This document shows positions 6,237 to 12,439 of a stretch of 12,439 nucleotides of DNA, in pieces. Within the stretch, counting starts at the first letter, position 1. Every line of letters begins with the position of its first letter. The notes under the pieces are model-generated. The model was given only the letters and a program-made list of their open reading frames with translations. It had not been told where the DNA came from and ran no database searches. A program made the translations under genes and the position numbers. Source of the stretch: Planctomycetota bacterium (lineage in GTDB: Bacteria > Planctomycetota > MHYJ01 > JACQXL01); contig JASEHY010000024.1 in the NCBI GenBank assembly GCA_030018555.1, positions 1 to 12,439 of the forward strand, written 5' to 3'.

Positions 6237-6962
6237 TTATTTATCTACATAAAGTATTCGCAGACACGTCTTACAGCAAACCAGTTCTTTCCCTTTCATA
6301 ATCTCATTAACCTGCTGAGGGGTTACATCCATATGACATCCCTGACAGGTAAAAGAATAATCTGTAATATTTACTTTTGCTAATGCGGTTTTGTCTACTT
6401 TATTGCTGATAATCTTTTCATATTTACTTAACGTCTCTGAGTCTATCCGTCCCATATTCTCTTGACGAATCTGGCAGAAATTTTCTATTTCTTTCTTAAT
6501 ATGGCATATCTCTTTATCTACTTCAACTGAAAGAAGATTAAACTTGTTATTCTCTCCAGTTATTGCAGTTTCCAAGTCTTTAATTTCTTTCTGTATTGTT
6601 TCACTCTGACCGAAATAATTCAGAATAACATCCTCAATAATGTCGCTATCTGCTTTAATTGATTTTATTTCATTGCTAAGGACTGAGTATTCCTTGTTTG
6701 TTTTAACCGTGTTCAAGTGAATATTTAACTTCTTTGTCTTTTCCTCATTGGATTTAAGTTCCAAATCTTTCTTGTCTATCTCTATCTTTAACTGCTTTGC
6801 TCTCTGTTTAATCTCTTCCATCTTTTTCTGTAATTTCTGGATGTTCTCCTTTATCTGGTTAAGGGTGGCTGATTTATCATCGCACAGTTTATTTAGGGCA
6901 TTTATTTTTATATCAGTTTCCTGTAATTCTTTAAGTTTCTCAATTATCGGATTATTATTCAT
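6237..6962 (-). CDS. Coiled-coil protein with C-terminal C4 zinc ribbon (COG1579/DUF164)
   Basis: The protein has 241 residues. Residues 5-165 are heptad-like and rich in Lys, Glu, Ile and Leu, predicting a long antiparallel coiled coil. Near the C-terminus CQGC (C206, C209) and CKTC (C230, C233), about 20 residues apart, form a C4 zinc ribbon. This architecture matches COG1579/DUF164, widespread in bacteria and often described as possibly nucleic-acid binding; its exact role is not established. The ATG sits one base after the rpoD stop (TAAAATG), so translation is probably coupled to rpoD, fitting a shared transcript. The final residues LYVDK follow the last Cys closely, as is usual for the family. 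Confidence 0.9.
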   Translation of the reverse strand: MNNNPIIEKLKELQETDIKINALNKLCDDKSATLNQIKENIQKLQKKMEEIKQRAKQLKIEIDKKDLELKSNEEKTKKLNIHLNTVKTNKEYSVLSNEIKSIKADSDIIEDVILNYFGQSETIQKEIKDLETAITGENNKFNLLSVEVDKEICHIKKEIENFCQIRQENMGRIDSETLSKYEKIISNKVDKTALAKVNITDYSFTCQGCHMDVTPQQVNEIMKGKELVCCKTCLRILYVDK

Positions 6963-6963
6963 T

Positions 6964-8619
6964 TTAGACTCTTTTCACTCCATCCATAAAACTTTCCAGT
7001 TTTCTGATTCTGGTTGGATGTTGTAATTTCCTGAGGGTTTTTTCTTCTATTTGTCTAACTCTTTCGCGGGTAACCTTAAATATCTTCCCAACCTCCTCAA
7101 GGGTGCAGGAATAACCCATTCCGATACCAAATCTTAGTTTTACAATCTCTCGTTCACGGAAAGGCAGTGTTTTAAGGATGGAATCAAGTTTTTCCTTAAG
7201 CATTTCGTGTGTAGCAAGTTTGAGTGGAGACAACACCGAAGTATCTTCTATGAAATCGCTGAATTCTGTATCTTCGCCGGTTTTTACAGGACGGTCAATA
7301 GAAACGGGCTGTTTAATTATCCGATAAATCCTTTTGGCTTCCTCAAGTGGAATCTCTGAAAGTCTGGCGACTTCTTCTATTGATGGCTTGCGTCCTTTTT
7401 CCTGCGTAATCTGTTTAGCCGCTAATTTGAGTCGCCTCATTGTTTCTACCATATGAACAGGTATTCTAATGGTGCGTGACTGGTCTGCGATTGCTCTGGT
7501 TATTGCCTGACGAATCCACCATGTCGCATAAGTAGAAAATCTATAACCTCTGGTATAATCGTATTTCTCAACCGCTCTCATTAGACCCGTGTTACCCTCC
7601 TGCACAAGGTCAAGAAAACTTATCCCCCGATTACGATATTGTTTAGCAATGCTTACGACCAACCTTAAATTACTGGCAGACAATTTTCTCTTATATTTTT
7701 CATATTCATTGTAACGACGCTCTAATTCTATAGTCCTGTTCCTAAGAGAAGACAGGTCTTCCATAAGCAGTAACTGGAAATCAGAGAACTTATTTTCTAA
7801 CTCTTTGATTCTGAGTCTGTTCGTCGGTATGTCTTTTAATGATGTCCTCTCCTTCGCCGACAGATTCCACTGCCTGTGAATATCCTTAAGACGATTGGCA
7901 ATAGGTCTAATTCTACGCACCTGAATATTCAGTAATTCCAGCACTCCCACCCATCTTCTCTGGCGGGATATAAGTTTTCGCCCTGTCTTTTCCCTCACCT
8001 TTGCTGGAATCTTATTGCTGTGCAGTATAAACTGATATTCTTCTTTGCTTTTATTCAATAATCGCTTCAGTTGGGCAATAATAGCGGGTAACCGACGAAG
8101 GGTCTTATGTTTACTGATGTCTATTTCACTATCGCCTCTTAAGGTTCTATCAATAGCAATATTTCCATTGCGGACATCCTCTAAAAGATTTACTGCCTCC
8201 AGAACAGCCATCGGGGACTCTTCCACTTTTTCTCTGAAACGATGACGCGCCTGCTCTATCTTCTTTGACAACTGTAACTCTTCTTCTCTTGAAAGCAGAG
8301 GTATCTCACTCATCTGCTTCAGATACATTCTAACAGGGTCATCGGTTTTTGCCGCATCTACCTCCGGTTTTAACACCACCTCTTCCACCTCTTCCCCTTT
8401 TTCAGCCGCTGTATCCTCCCGCGAAATCTCTTCCTCTGTTGCTATCTCTTCATCTACCAACTCAATGCCGGCATCTGAAAGACGAACTAACAGTTTATCT
8501 AACTCCTCAGCAGAAACCATATCCGACGGAATTACCTTGTTAATTTCGTCGTAAGTCAGTTTCCCCTTTCGTTTTCCTTCTTGAATAAGTATGTTCAAAA
8601 TATTCTTTCTGTTTTTCAT
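6964..8619 (-). CDS. rpoD: Primary RNA polymerase sigma factor (sigma-70)
   Basis: This directs RNA polymerase to housekeeping promoters. The protein has 551 residues from the ATG at 8619, with AAGG eight bases upstream. The frame stays open upstream to 8889, but those 90 codons are repeat DNA and read as Gly/Arg/Pro-rich filler, so I reject them. Region 1.1 is about 1-50, 1.2 about 92-126 (DDPVRMYLKQM), a long non-conserved region spans 127-305, region 2 is about 311-390 (NLRLVVSIAKQY, FLDLVQEGNTGLMRAVEKYDY, FSTYATWWIRQAI), region 3 about 395-465, and region 4 about 475-545 with the -35-binding helix-turn-helix (TLEEVGKIFKVTRERVRQIE). The region 4 sequence and the long insert resemble planctomycete RpoD, my main taxonomic clue. 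The near-consensus TTGAC/TATAAT promoters in this window fit its expected specificity. It is probably co-transcribed with the three genes after it. Confidence 0.96.
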   Translation of the reverse strand: MKNRKNILNILIQEGKRKGKLTYDEINKVIPSDMVSAEELDKLLVRLSDAGIELVDEEIATEEEISREDTAAEKGEEVEEVVLKPEVDAAKTDDPVRMYLKQMSEIPLLSREEELQLSKKIEQARHRFREKVEESPMAVLEAVNLLEDVRNGNIAIDRTLRGDSEIDISKHKTLRRLPAIIAQLKRLLNKSKEEYQFILHSNKIPAKVREKTGRKLISRQRRWVGVLELLNIQVRRIRPIANRLKDIHRQWNLSAKERTSLKDIPTNRLRIKELENKFSDFQLLLMEDLSSLRNRTIELERRYNEYEKYKRKLSASNLRLVVSIAKQYRNRGISFLDLVQEGNTGLMRAVEKYDYTRGYRFSTYATWWIRQAITRAIADQSRTIRIPVHMVETMRRLKLAAKQITQEKGRKPSIEEVARLSEIPLEEAKRIYRIIKQPVSIDRPVKTGEDTEFSDFIEDTSVLSPLKLATHEMLKEKLDSILKTLPFREREIVKLRFGIGMGYSCTLEEVGKIFKVTRERVRQIEEKTLRKLQHPTRIRKLESFMDGVKRV

Positions 8620-8894
8620 CGCTCTTACCTTACCGCTCACATAATTTAGCCCGCCTTCGGCGGCAACTCTAATCCCCCTACCTGCCCGACTGCGGCCAGG
8701 CGGGTTTCCCCCTTTGCCCGTTCCGCCCCCATACGGGCAAGCTGTACGGGCGTCCCGCCCCGAAGGGCGAGGCTCCCGCCCACCAGGGCGAGGTTCGCCA
8801 CAGGCGACGCCAAAGGCGGCAGGGTTCGTAGAGTTAAGGGGGATTAAGGGGGTTGTATGTTTCTCCTTCACTTCTAACGGGGTGAACATAGCAT
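8620..8894. repeat. Repeat-filled gap upstream of rpoD, chain of small hairpins
   Basis: Within this GC-rich 275-base gap the outer arms TAATCCCCCT (8670-8679) and AGGGGGATTA (8837-8846) pair; a competing pair is AACTCTA (8665-8671) with TAGAGTT (8829-8835). Small hairpins include CCGCC-TTC-GGCGG (8651-8663), GCCCGT...ACGGGC, CGCCC-CGAA-GGGCG, CGCCC-ACCA-GGGCG and TCGCC-ACA-GGCGA. GGGCGAGG occurs twice. ACTTCTAACGGGGT (8870-8883) repeats the sequence at 4275-4288. If rpoD is transcribed from upstream, this would be a highly structured 5' leader. I found no convincing promoter in it. Confidence 0.75.
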
Positions 8895-9614
8895 TTAACG
8901 GCTCAAACGGTCTCTGATTATCTCAAGACTCATCAGGTTGCCCAATATTGGTGAGACATAGTCGCGCAAATAACGAGCCACATCAGCAATGGGTTTGCTG
9001 GCAACATATATAATATCGCGGGGGTAGATGACAATATTATGACGCAGATTCCCGGATAGAATCTCATTGACATCTAAAAGAATCACATCAGACTTTCCAG
9101 TCTCTTTGTTTATCTCCCCTCTGATAATAAGGGCATTACCTTTGTGGGCATCTCTGGTAAGTCCACCCGCCTCGGCGACCATATCCAGAAAAGAGGTCTT
9201 ACCAACAAATGTATAAACGCCGGGCTTGACAACTTCTCCTAAGAGTATCACCTTCTCGCCTGCAAACTTTTTGACCGTCACCGAAACCTGAGGGGAAATA
9301 ATGTATTCAGATAGTTTGCCGGTAATTTCATCGTCTATCTCTGTAAGGGTTTTCCCTTGAGCCACAGTATCGCCGATTAGGAAAACAGAAATCTTGCCAT
9401 CAGGCCTGACAATAATGTCCCTGCTCAAATCAGGATTTTGCCAGACAAATACTTCTAATGTATCACCTGCCATTACTTGATAATCAATCGGCTTGAGTTG
9501 TTCCTCGTCCAGAGCAGAAGGTCTTATGGTCGGCGGATGGACATCAGAAGGTACAACTGTGCAACCCTGCAGGAATAGAACCGCCAGAAACAGTTCGGGC
9601 AATAAATAACGCAT
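8895..9614 (-). CDS. Polysaccharide export outer-membrane lipoprotein (Wza-like)
   Basis: The protein has 239 residues. A short signal peptide ends in the lipobox LQGC (Cys18), so it is probably a lipoprotein anchored to a membrane. Residues about 43-120 match the Poly_export domain (YQVMAGDTLEVFVWQNPDLS, RPDGKISVFLIGD, ISPQVSVTVKKF). Residues about 125-210 match an SLBB beta-grasp domain (VILLGEVVKPGVY, LDMVAEAGGLTRDA, VIYPRDIIYVA). The C-terminus after 212 is predicted helical, which in Wza forms the outer-membrane pore. Partners would be a Wzc-like co-polymerase and polymerisation enzymes; none is in the window. The ATG at 9614 has AAAGG at five bases. It has its own promoter, divergent from tilS, and precedes rpoD with 275 bases of repeats between. 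I avoid the symbol wza because the protein is shorter than E. coli Wza. Confidence 0.9.
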   Translation of the reverse strand: MRYLLPELFLAVLFLQGCTVVPSDVHPPTIRPSALDEEQLKPIDYQVMAGDTLEVFVWQNPDLSRDIIVRPDGKISVFLIGDTVAQGKTLTEIDDEITGKLSEYIISPQVSVTVKKFAGEKVILLGEVVKPGVYTFVGKTSFLDMVAEAGGLTRDAHKGNALIIRGEINKETGKSDVILLDVNEILSGNLRHNIVIYPRDIIYVASKPIADVARYLRDYVSPILGNLMSLEIIRDRLSR

Positions 9615-9635
9615 AAAAACCTTTACTAATATCTT

Positions 9636-9664
9636 ATTATATTATATCGTCATTTTCTTGTAAA
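9636..9664 (-). promoter_or_regulatory. Sigma-70 promoter of the export lipoprotein gene
   Basis: On the minus strand, -35 TTTACA (9664-9659) and -10 TATAAT (9641-9636) have a 17-base spacer. A second TATAAT overlaps at 9646-9641. Expected +1 is near 9629, giving a leader of about 15 bases. The Shine-Dalgarno AAAGG (9624-9620) lies five bases before the ATG. The -35 box sits just upstream of the tilS start, so the divergent genes share this 56-base region. Confidence 0.65.
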
Positions 9665-9670
9665 TATCTT

Positions 9671-10711
9671 ATGGATTTTATTGGTCGTGTTTATAATACT
9701 ATTAAAAACCTTGAGTTGTTTCAACCACATCAGATAATTATTATCGGTGTTTCAGGCGGCCCTGATTCGGTAGCGCTTCTTTCTACCTTAAAAGAGATAA
9801 ACAGACGCTATAAGATGGACTGGCATATTGTTCTGGCACATCTCAATCATCAACTGCGCGGAAAGAAATCAGATAAGGATGAACAATTCGTCAGGGAATT
9901 AGCCGGACAACTCGGGCTTTCTGTCTATGTAACCGCTAAGAACATTCTGAAATTAAGTAAGAGACAGAACCAGTCCATAGAGGAGACCGCTCGTTCTGAA
10001 CGTTATCATTATTTTGAAAGGGTGGCTAACAGGTTCGCTACGCTCACTGCAAGGAAGTTAAAGAGAAGGAAGAATATTTCTATTGCGGTCGCACATAATT
10101 TAGATGATAACGCGGAGACGGTGCTTTTCAGGATTATCAGAGGAACGGGATTAAAAGGCCTGCGGGGAATCGTGCCGAAAAGGGAACTTTTTAGGGGGGA
10201 GGGGGGCGGCTCGCCTTTTCATCTGGTTCGTCCACTTCTTTTCATCCCCAGACAAGAAATCTTATCCTATCTTAAGAAGGAGAAAATCTCTTATCGGCTT
10301 GACGCCTCAAACAGAAGTAATAAGATGCTCAGAAATCGTATCAGACACCAATTACTACCTTTATTGAGAAAATATAACCCGGCGATTTTACAACACCTCG
10401 TTCAGTTATCCGAGACAGCATCAGTTCATTACGATTATCTGGATAAAATAGTGCGTCTGAAAATGCCATCTAAATCATTATCGTTAGACCTGAAGACACT
10501 TAAAACAGAACATCCCGCCATACAAATAGAGATTATAAATAGAACCCTGGAAAATAATATTAAGGGCGCTACTAAAGAAATGACCTTTAACCACTTTCAC
10601 GCCTTATCTAAATTGATTAACTCTAATAAAACTAATGCAGAAATCCATCTGCCAGATAAGATTATTGCCAGAAAAGAGAAGGAGAAGATTATAATAGAGC
10701 ATAGAGCGTAG
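9671..10711 (+). CDS. tilS: tRNA(Ile)-lysidine synthetase
   Basis: TilS uses ATP and lysine to convert C34 of the CAU-anticodon tRNA-Ile to lysidine, switching it from Met to Ile decoding; it is essential in most bacteria. The protein has 346 residues. SGGPDS (28-33) is the PP-loop ATP-binding motif. HLNHQLRG and DEQFV follow, then AHNLDDNAETVLFRIIRGTGLKGLRGI (141-167), VRPLL, and NRIRHQLLPLL of the N-terminal catalytic domain. It is shorter than E. coli TilS (about 430) and seems to have a reduced C-terminal domain, as in some other bacteria. Two stretches look inserted relative to the family: basic residues 121-135, and 170-183, encoded by a G-rich tract (10194-10209). I see no Shine-Dalgarno before the ATG. 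The TAG stop lies in the left arm of a palindrome. Confidence 0.93.
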   Translation: MDFIGRVYNTIKNLELFQPHQIIIIGVSGGPDSVALLSTLKEINRRYKMDWHIVLAHLNHQLRGKKSDKDEQFVRELAGQLGLSVYVTAKNILKLSKRQNQSIEETARSERYHYFERVANRFATLTARKLKRRKNISIAVAHNLDDNAETVLFRIIRGTGLKGLRGIVPKRELFRGEGGGSPFHLVRPLLFIPRQEILSYLKKEKISYRLDASNRSNKMLRNRIRHQLLPLLRKYNPAILQHLVQLSETASVHYDYLDKIVRLKMPSKSLSLDLKTLKTEHPAIQIEIINRTLENNIKGATKEMTFNHFHALSKLINSNKTNAEIHLPDKIIARKEKEKIIIEHRA

Positions 10712-10749
10712 AGCGTATAGTGTCCCGATGGACATCGGGATGCTCTACG
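10707..10749. repeat. Nested palindrome at the tilS stop codon
   Basis: The outer arms CGTAGAGC (10707-10714) and GCTCTACG (10742-10749) enclose the hairpin TCCCGATG-GA-CATCGGGA (10723-10740). The tilS TAG stop (10709-10711) lies in the left outer arm. The inner hairpin matches the one at 12218-12237. Tandem-like variants of ATAGAGC/GTAGAGC precede it (10695-10714). Confidence 0.85.
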
Positions 10750-10778
10750 TTCTTTGCGCCTTTGCGGTAAATCTGTAA

Positions 10779-10804
10779 TATAATTCGCAGAAAACAGAAA
10801 GGAG
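10779..10804 (+). promoter_or_regulatory. Likely -10 box and Shine-Dalgarno of the malic enzyme gene
   Basis: A perfect TATAAT (10779-10784) predicts +1 near 10791. A strong Shine-Dalgarno AAAGGAG (10798-10804) lies seven bases before the ATG. No good -35 box is visible at the proper distance; the stretch holds a CTTTGCGCCTTTGCG motif that looks repeat-like. This gene therefore has a conventional leader, unlike the genes at 111 and 2554. Confidence 0.55.
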
Positions 10805-10811
10805 TATTTTT

Positions 10812-12173
10812 ATGGCAAACCATAAAGCCACCACAAGTGAAAAGAGAATCAAAGAACTGCTTCTACATGCTAAAAAGCCGGGTGAGGATGCAATGAAGTT
10901 ACATCCCTTTTATAAAGGGAAAATAGAGGTGATACCAAAATGCTGCATCCGTAACTATGATGATTTTGCTATCTGGTACACACCTGGCGTTGCCCAGCCC
11001 TGTAAGGACATCTACAAACAGCCGGAGAAAGTATTTGAACATACTAATAAATGGAATACAGTGGCAGTGATTTCTGATGGAACAAGGGTTTTAGGATTGG
11101 GTGATATCGGGCCTCGCGCCGCCCTGCCGGTGATGGAAGGTAAAGCGCTTCTTTTTAAGTATCTCGGCGGAGTTGACGCATTCCCAATCTGTCTTGACAC
11201 CAAAGACCCTGATGAATTTATCAAGACCGTCAAATATCTGGAGCCCTGTTTTGGCGGTATCAATCTGGAAGACATTGCCCAGCCGAAGTGTTTCAGAATC
11301 CTTGATACCCTCAGACGCGAGATGGATATCCCGGTCTGGCACGATGACCAACAGGGAACTGCTGCGGTAACATTAGCCGGACTTATCAACGCCCTAAAAT
11401 TGCAGAACAAGAAATTATCTGAGTCAAAAATAACAATGGTGGGCGCAGGTGCGGCAAATATCTGCATTGCCCGGATGATTATTCTTGCCGGCGTCAACCC
11501 TAAGAATATTATTATGGTTGATACCAAAGGGACACTCCACCGCGACCGTAAAGACCTGACACAAAGCCATCCTGAAAAATGGGAAATGTGCCTGAAGACA
11601 AACCCTAAAGTCATAAAAGGAGATATCCCCGAGGCGATGAAAGGTGCAGAAGTATTACTGGCGCTCTCTCAACCGGGACCTGATATAATCAAAAAAGAAT
11701 GGATAAAAATAATGGCACCGAAACCGATAGTTTTTGTATGTGCCAATCCTGTGCCTGAAATCTGGCCCTGGGAGGCAGCAGAAGCCGGGGCTGATATCGT
11801 GGCAACAGGACGCTCTGACTTCCCGAATCAGGTAAATAATTCTCTGGGATTCCCTGCTATTTTCCGTGGGGCTTTAGATGTCAGAGCAAGGACTATTACT
11901 GATGAGATGTGCATCGCTGCAGCCGAAGCATTAGCCAAATATGCCCAGAAAAAAGGACTCTCTAAAAAGCATCTTATTCCAACGATGAAAGACTGGCAGG
12001 TCTATCCCGAAGAAGCCGTAGCGGTCGGCTTAAAAGCAATCGAGCAGGACGTTGCTCGCCGGGTCCTGACAGAAGAACAGTTACGAAAGAATGCCAGGGA
12101 AATGATACAGCGCTCCATTAAAACAGTAAAACTATTACAGAGAGAAAAAATCATCCGTTTGCCTAAAGACTGA
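10812..12173 (+). CDS. Malic enzyme, NAD(P)-dependent, oxaloacetate-decarboxylating
   Basis: This cytoplasmic enzyme oxidatively decarboxylates malate to pyruvate and CO2, producing NAD(P)H. At 453 residues it belongs to the short bacterial class without the phosphotransacetylase-like C-terminal domain of MaeB. Visible motifs: YTPGVA with catalytic Y56, VISDGTRVLGLGDIGP, MEGKALLFK with catalytic K111, FGGINLEDI with metal ligands E153 and D154, and WHDDQQGTA with D178 and D179. The Rossmann motif VGAGAAN (210-216) follows, then D237 at the end of the second strand (IIMVDTKG). An acidic residue there usually favours NAD over NADP, so I infer NAD preference. C-terminal motifs ANPVPEIWPWEA and SDFPNQVNNSLGFPAIFRGALDV are intact. 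It has its own -10 box and Shine-Dalgarno. The TGA stop falls in the left arm of a palindrome. Confidence 0.95.
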   Translation: MANHKATTSEKRIKELLLHAKKPGEDAMKLHPFYKGKIEVIPKCCIRNYDDFAIWYTPGVAQPCKDIYKQPEKVFEHTNKWNTVAVISDGTRVLGLGDIGPRAALPVMEGKALLFKYLGGVDAFPICLDTKDPDEFIKTVKYLEPCFGGINLEDIAQPKCFRILDTLRREMDIPVWHDDQQGTAAVTLAGLINALKLQNKKLSESKITMVGAGAANICIARMIILAGVNPKNIIMVDTKGTLHRDRKDLTQSHPEKWEMCLKTNPKVIKGDIPEAMKGAEVLLALSQPGPDIIKKEWIKIMAPKPIVFVCANPVPEIWPWEAAEAGADIVATGRSDFPNQVNNSLGFPAIFRGALDVRARTITDEMCIAAAEALAKYAQKKGLSKKHLIPTMKDWQVYPEEAVAVGLKAIEQDVARRVLTEEQLRKNAREMIQRSIKTVKLLQREKIIRLPKD

Positions 12174-12250
12174 ACTCTTGTAAAATGGGAAACAGAACGC
12201 TCCAAAAGTGTCACCCTGTCCCGATGGACATCGGGACGCAAGAGTTCAGT
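12169..12250. repeat. Nested palindrome at the malic enzyme stop codon
   Basis: Perfect 12-bp outer arms ACTGAACTCTTG (12169-12180) and CAAGAGTTCAGT (12239-12250) enclose the hairpin GTCCCGATG-GA-CATCGGGAC (12218-12237). The TGA stop (12171-12173) lies in the left arm. Outer-arm plus inner-hairpin architecture repeats that at 10707-10749, with a different outer arm. Confidence 0.87.
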
Positions 12251-12263
12251 AAAGAGAAATAAA

Positions 12264-12331
12264 CCTGTTCCTAACAAGTTCAGGAACCAGATAGGCACTC
12301 TCCCGACTTTCGTCGGAGTCGTGCACTATCT
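12264..12331. repeat. Two further palindromes in the right non-coding end
   Basis: GTTCCT (12267-12272) pairs with AGGAAC (12282-12287) around AACAAGTTC. Next to it, AGATAGGCAC (12289-12298) pairs with GTGC-A-CTATCT (12321-12331), enclosing CTCC(C)GAC-TTTC-GTCGGAG (12300-12318). They are built like the other nested elements in this window. No coding sequence is seen here. Confidence 0.7.
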
Positions 12332-12338
12332 TCTTTCG

Positions 12339-12373
12339 GACAGCCCAGCACATAACTTATGTGCTGGGCTGTC
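12339..12373. repeat. Perfect 17-bp hairpin
   Basis: GACAGCCCAGCACATAA (12339-12355) and TTATGTGCTGGGCTGTC (12357-12373) are exact reverse complements with one central base. It could act as a transcription end signal, but GGGAATT follows rather than a T-tract. Confidence 0.87.
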
Positions 12374-12439
12374 GGGAATTCAAATTGAGGCTGTTGACAA
12401 ACCTATTTGTCCCTCGTCGCTGACTGTCATGCTGAACTT
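12374..12439. other. Right edge, non-coding, ends in a partial repeat motif
   Basis: No gene is seen. The final bases GTCATGCTGAACTT (12426-12439) resemble the left half of a dispersed palindromic repeat I remember from many environmental genomes (continuing as TGTTTCAGCAT). The window end cuts it off, so this cannot be confirmed here. Confidence 0.4.

Noticed and set aside
8620..8889. 90-codon N-terminal extension of RpoD in frame up to 8889
   Set aside because: It translates to Gly/Arg/Pro-rich filler from palindromic repeat DNA and does not resemble sigma region 1.1. The ATG at 8619 begins a normal region 1.1.
8620..8894. CRISPR array or riboswitch in the repeat-rich gap upstream of rpoD
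   Set aside because: There is no regular repeat-spacer period and no known riboswitch core; the hairpins are irregular in size and sequence.
9659..9670. Leaderless promoter for tilS
   Set aside because: The bases before the ATG (TGTAAATATCTT) do not give a convincing -10 box, and there is no -35 box at the proper distance on the plus strand.
10194..10209. G-quadruplex in tilS
   Set aside because: Two G6 runs and one GG do not give four well-spaced runs, and it lies in coding DNA; a three-layer quadruplex is not clearly possible.
11012..11614. 200-codon minus-strand open frame inside the malic enzyme gene
   Set aside because: It is opposite a fully conserved enzyme and its translation shows no domain; it is a shadow of the real gene.
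12339..12373. 17-bp hairpin as a classical intrinsic terminator
   Set aside because: No T-tract follows on either strand; it is kept as a repeat with possible but unproven transcript-end function.

Overview
This window looks like ordinary chromosomal DNA from an uncultured or little-studied bacterium, of moderately low GC by eye. The best lineage clue is the primary sigma factor. Its region 4 (KLRFGIGMGYSCTLEEV then IFKVTRERVRQIE) and its long region between 1.2 and 2 resemble, from memory, planctomycete RpoD proteins. I therefore lean towards Planctomycetota (a Brocadiia-like or related PVC lineage) at moderate confidence. I see no phage, plasmid, transposase, CRISPR array, rRNA or tRNA.

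Layout. 111-1565 (+) encodes an exported protein with ten CxxC zinc-finger motifs. 1600-2409 (-) encodes a degenerate receiver fused to a PilZ-like domain. A folded intergenic repeat (about 2413-2514) separates it from gpmI (2554-4131, +), the cofactor-independent phosphoglycerate mutase. A block of strong palindromes (4108-4288) lies between gpmI and a convergent five-gene minus-strand series. In transcription order this series is a Wza-like polysaccharide export lipoprotein (9614-8895), rpoD (8619-6964), a coiled-coil zinc-ribbon protein (6962-6237), a degenerate HD-GYP protein (6220-4904) and a Nudix hydrolase (4895-4263). The last four are tightly packed and probably form one operon. Divergent from the export gene are tilS (9671-10711, +) and an NAD(P)-dependent malic enzyme gene (10812-12173, +). 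The last 266 bases are non-coding and largely made of back-to-back palindromes.

How the genes relate. gpmI (glycolysis), malic enzyme (malate to pyruvate), tilS (tRNA-Ile lysidine) and rpoD are housekeeping genes. The receiver-PilZ protein, the HD-GYP protein and the export lipoprotein all belong to families used in c-di-GMP control of surface polysaccharide. Both signalling proteins, however, lack key residues of their families, so a c-di-GMP link is only an inference.

The two most notable signals are not gene content. First, the genes at 111 and 2554 have near-consensus -35/-10 promoters placed so that transcription should begin at, or one base before, the ATG, which predicts leaderless mRNAs. 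Second, nested palindromic elements with very short loops occupy most gene junctions. Four unrelated genes (gpmI, the Nudix gene, tilS, malic enzyme) have their stop codons inside or touching palindrome arms. Another palindrome sits in frame in the linker of the HD-GYP protein, and others fill the upstream regions of rpoD and the receiver gene.
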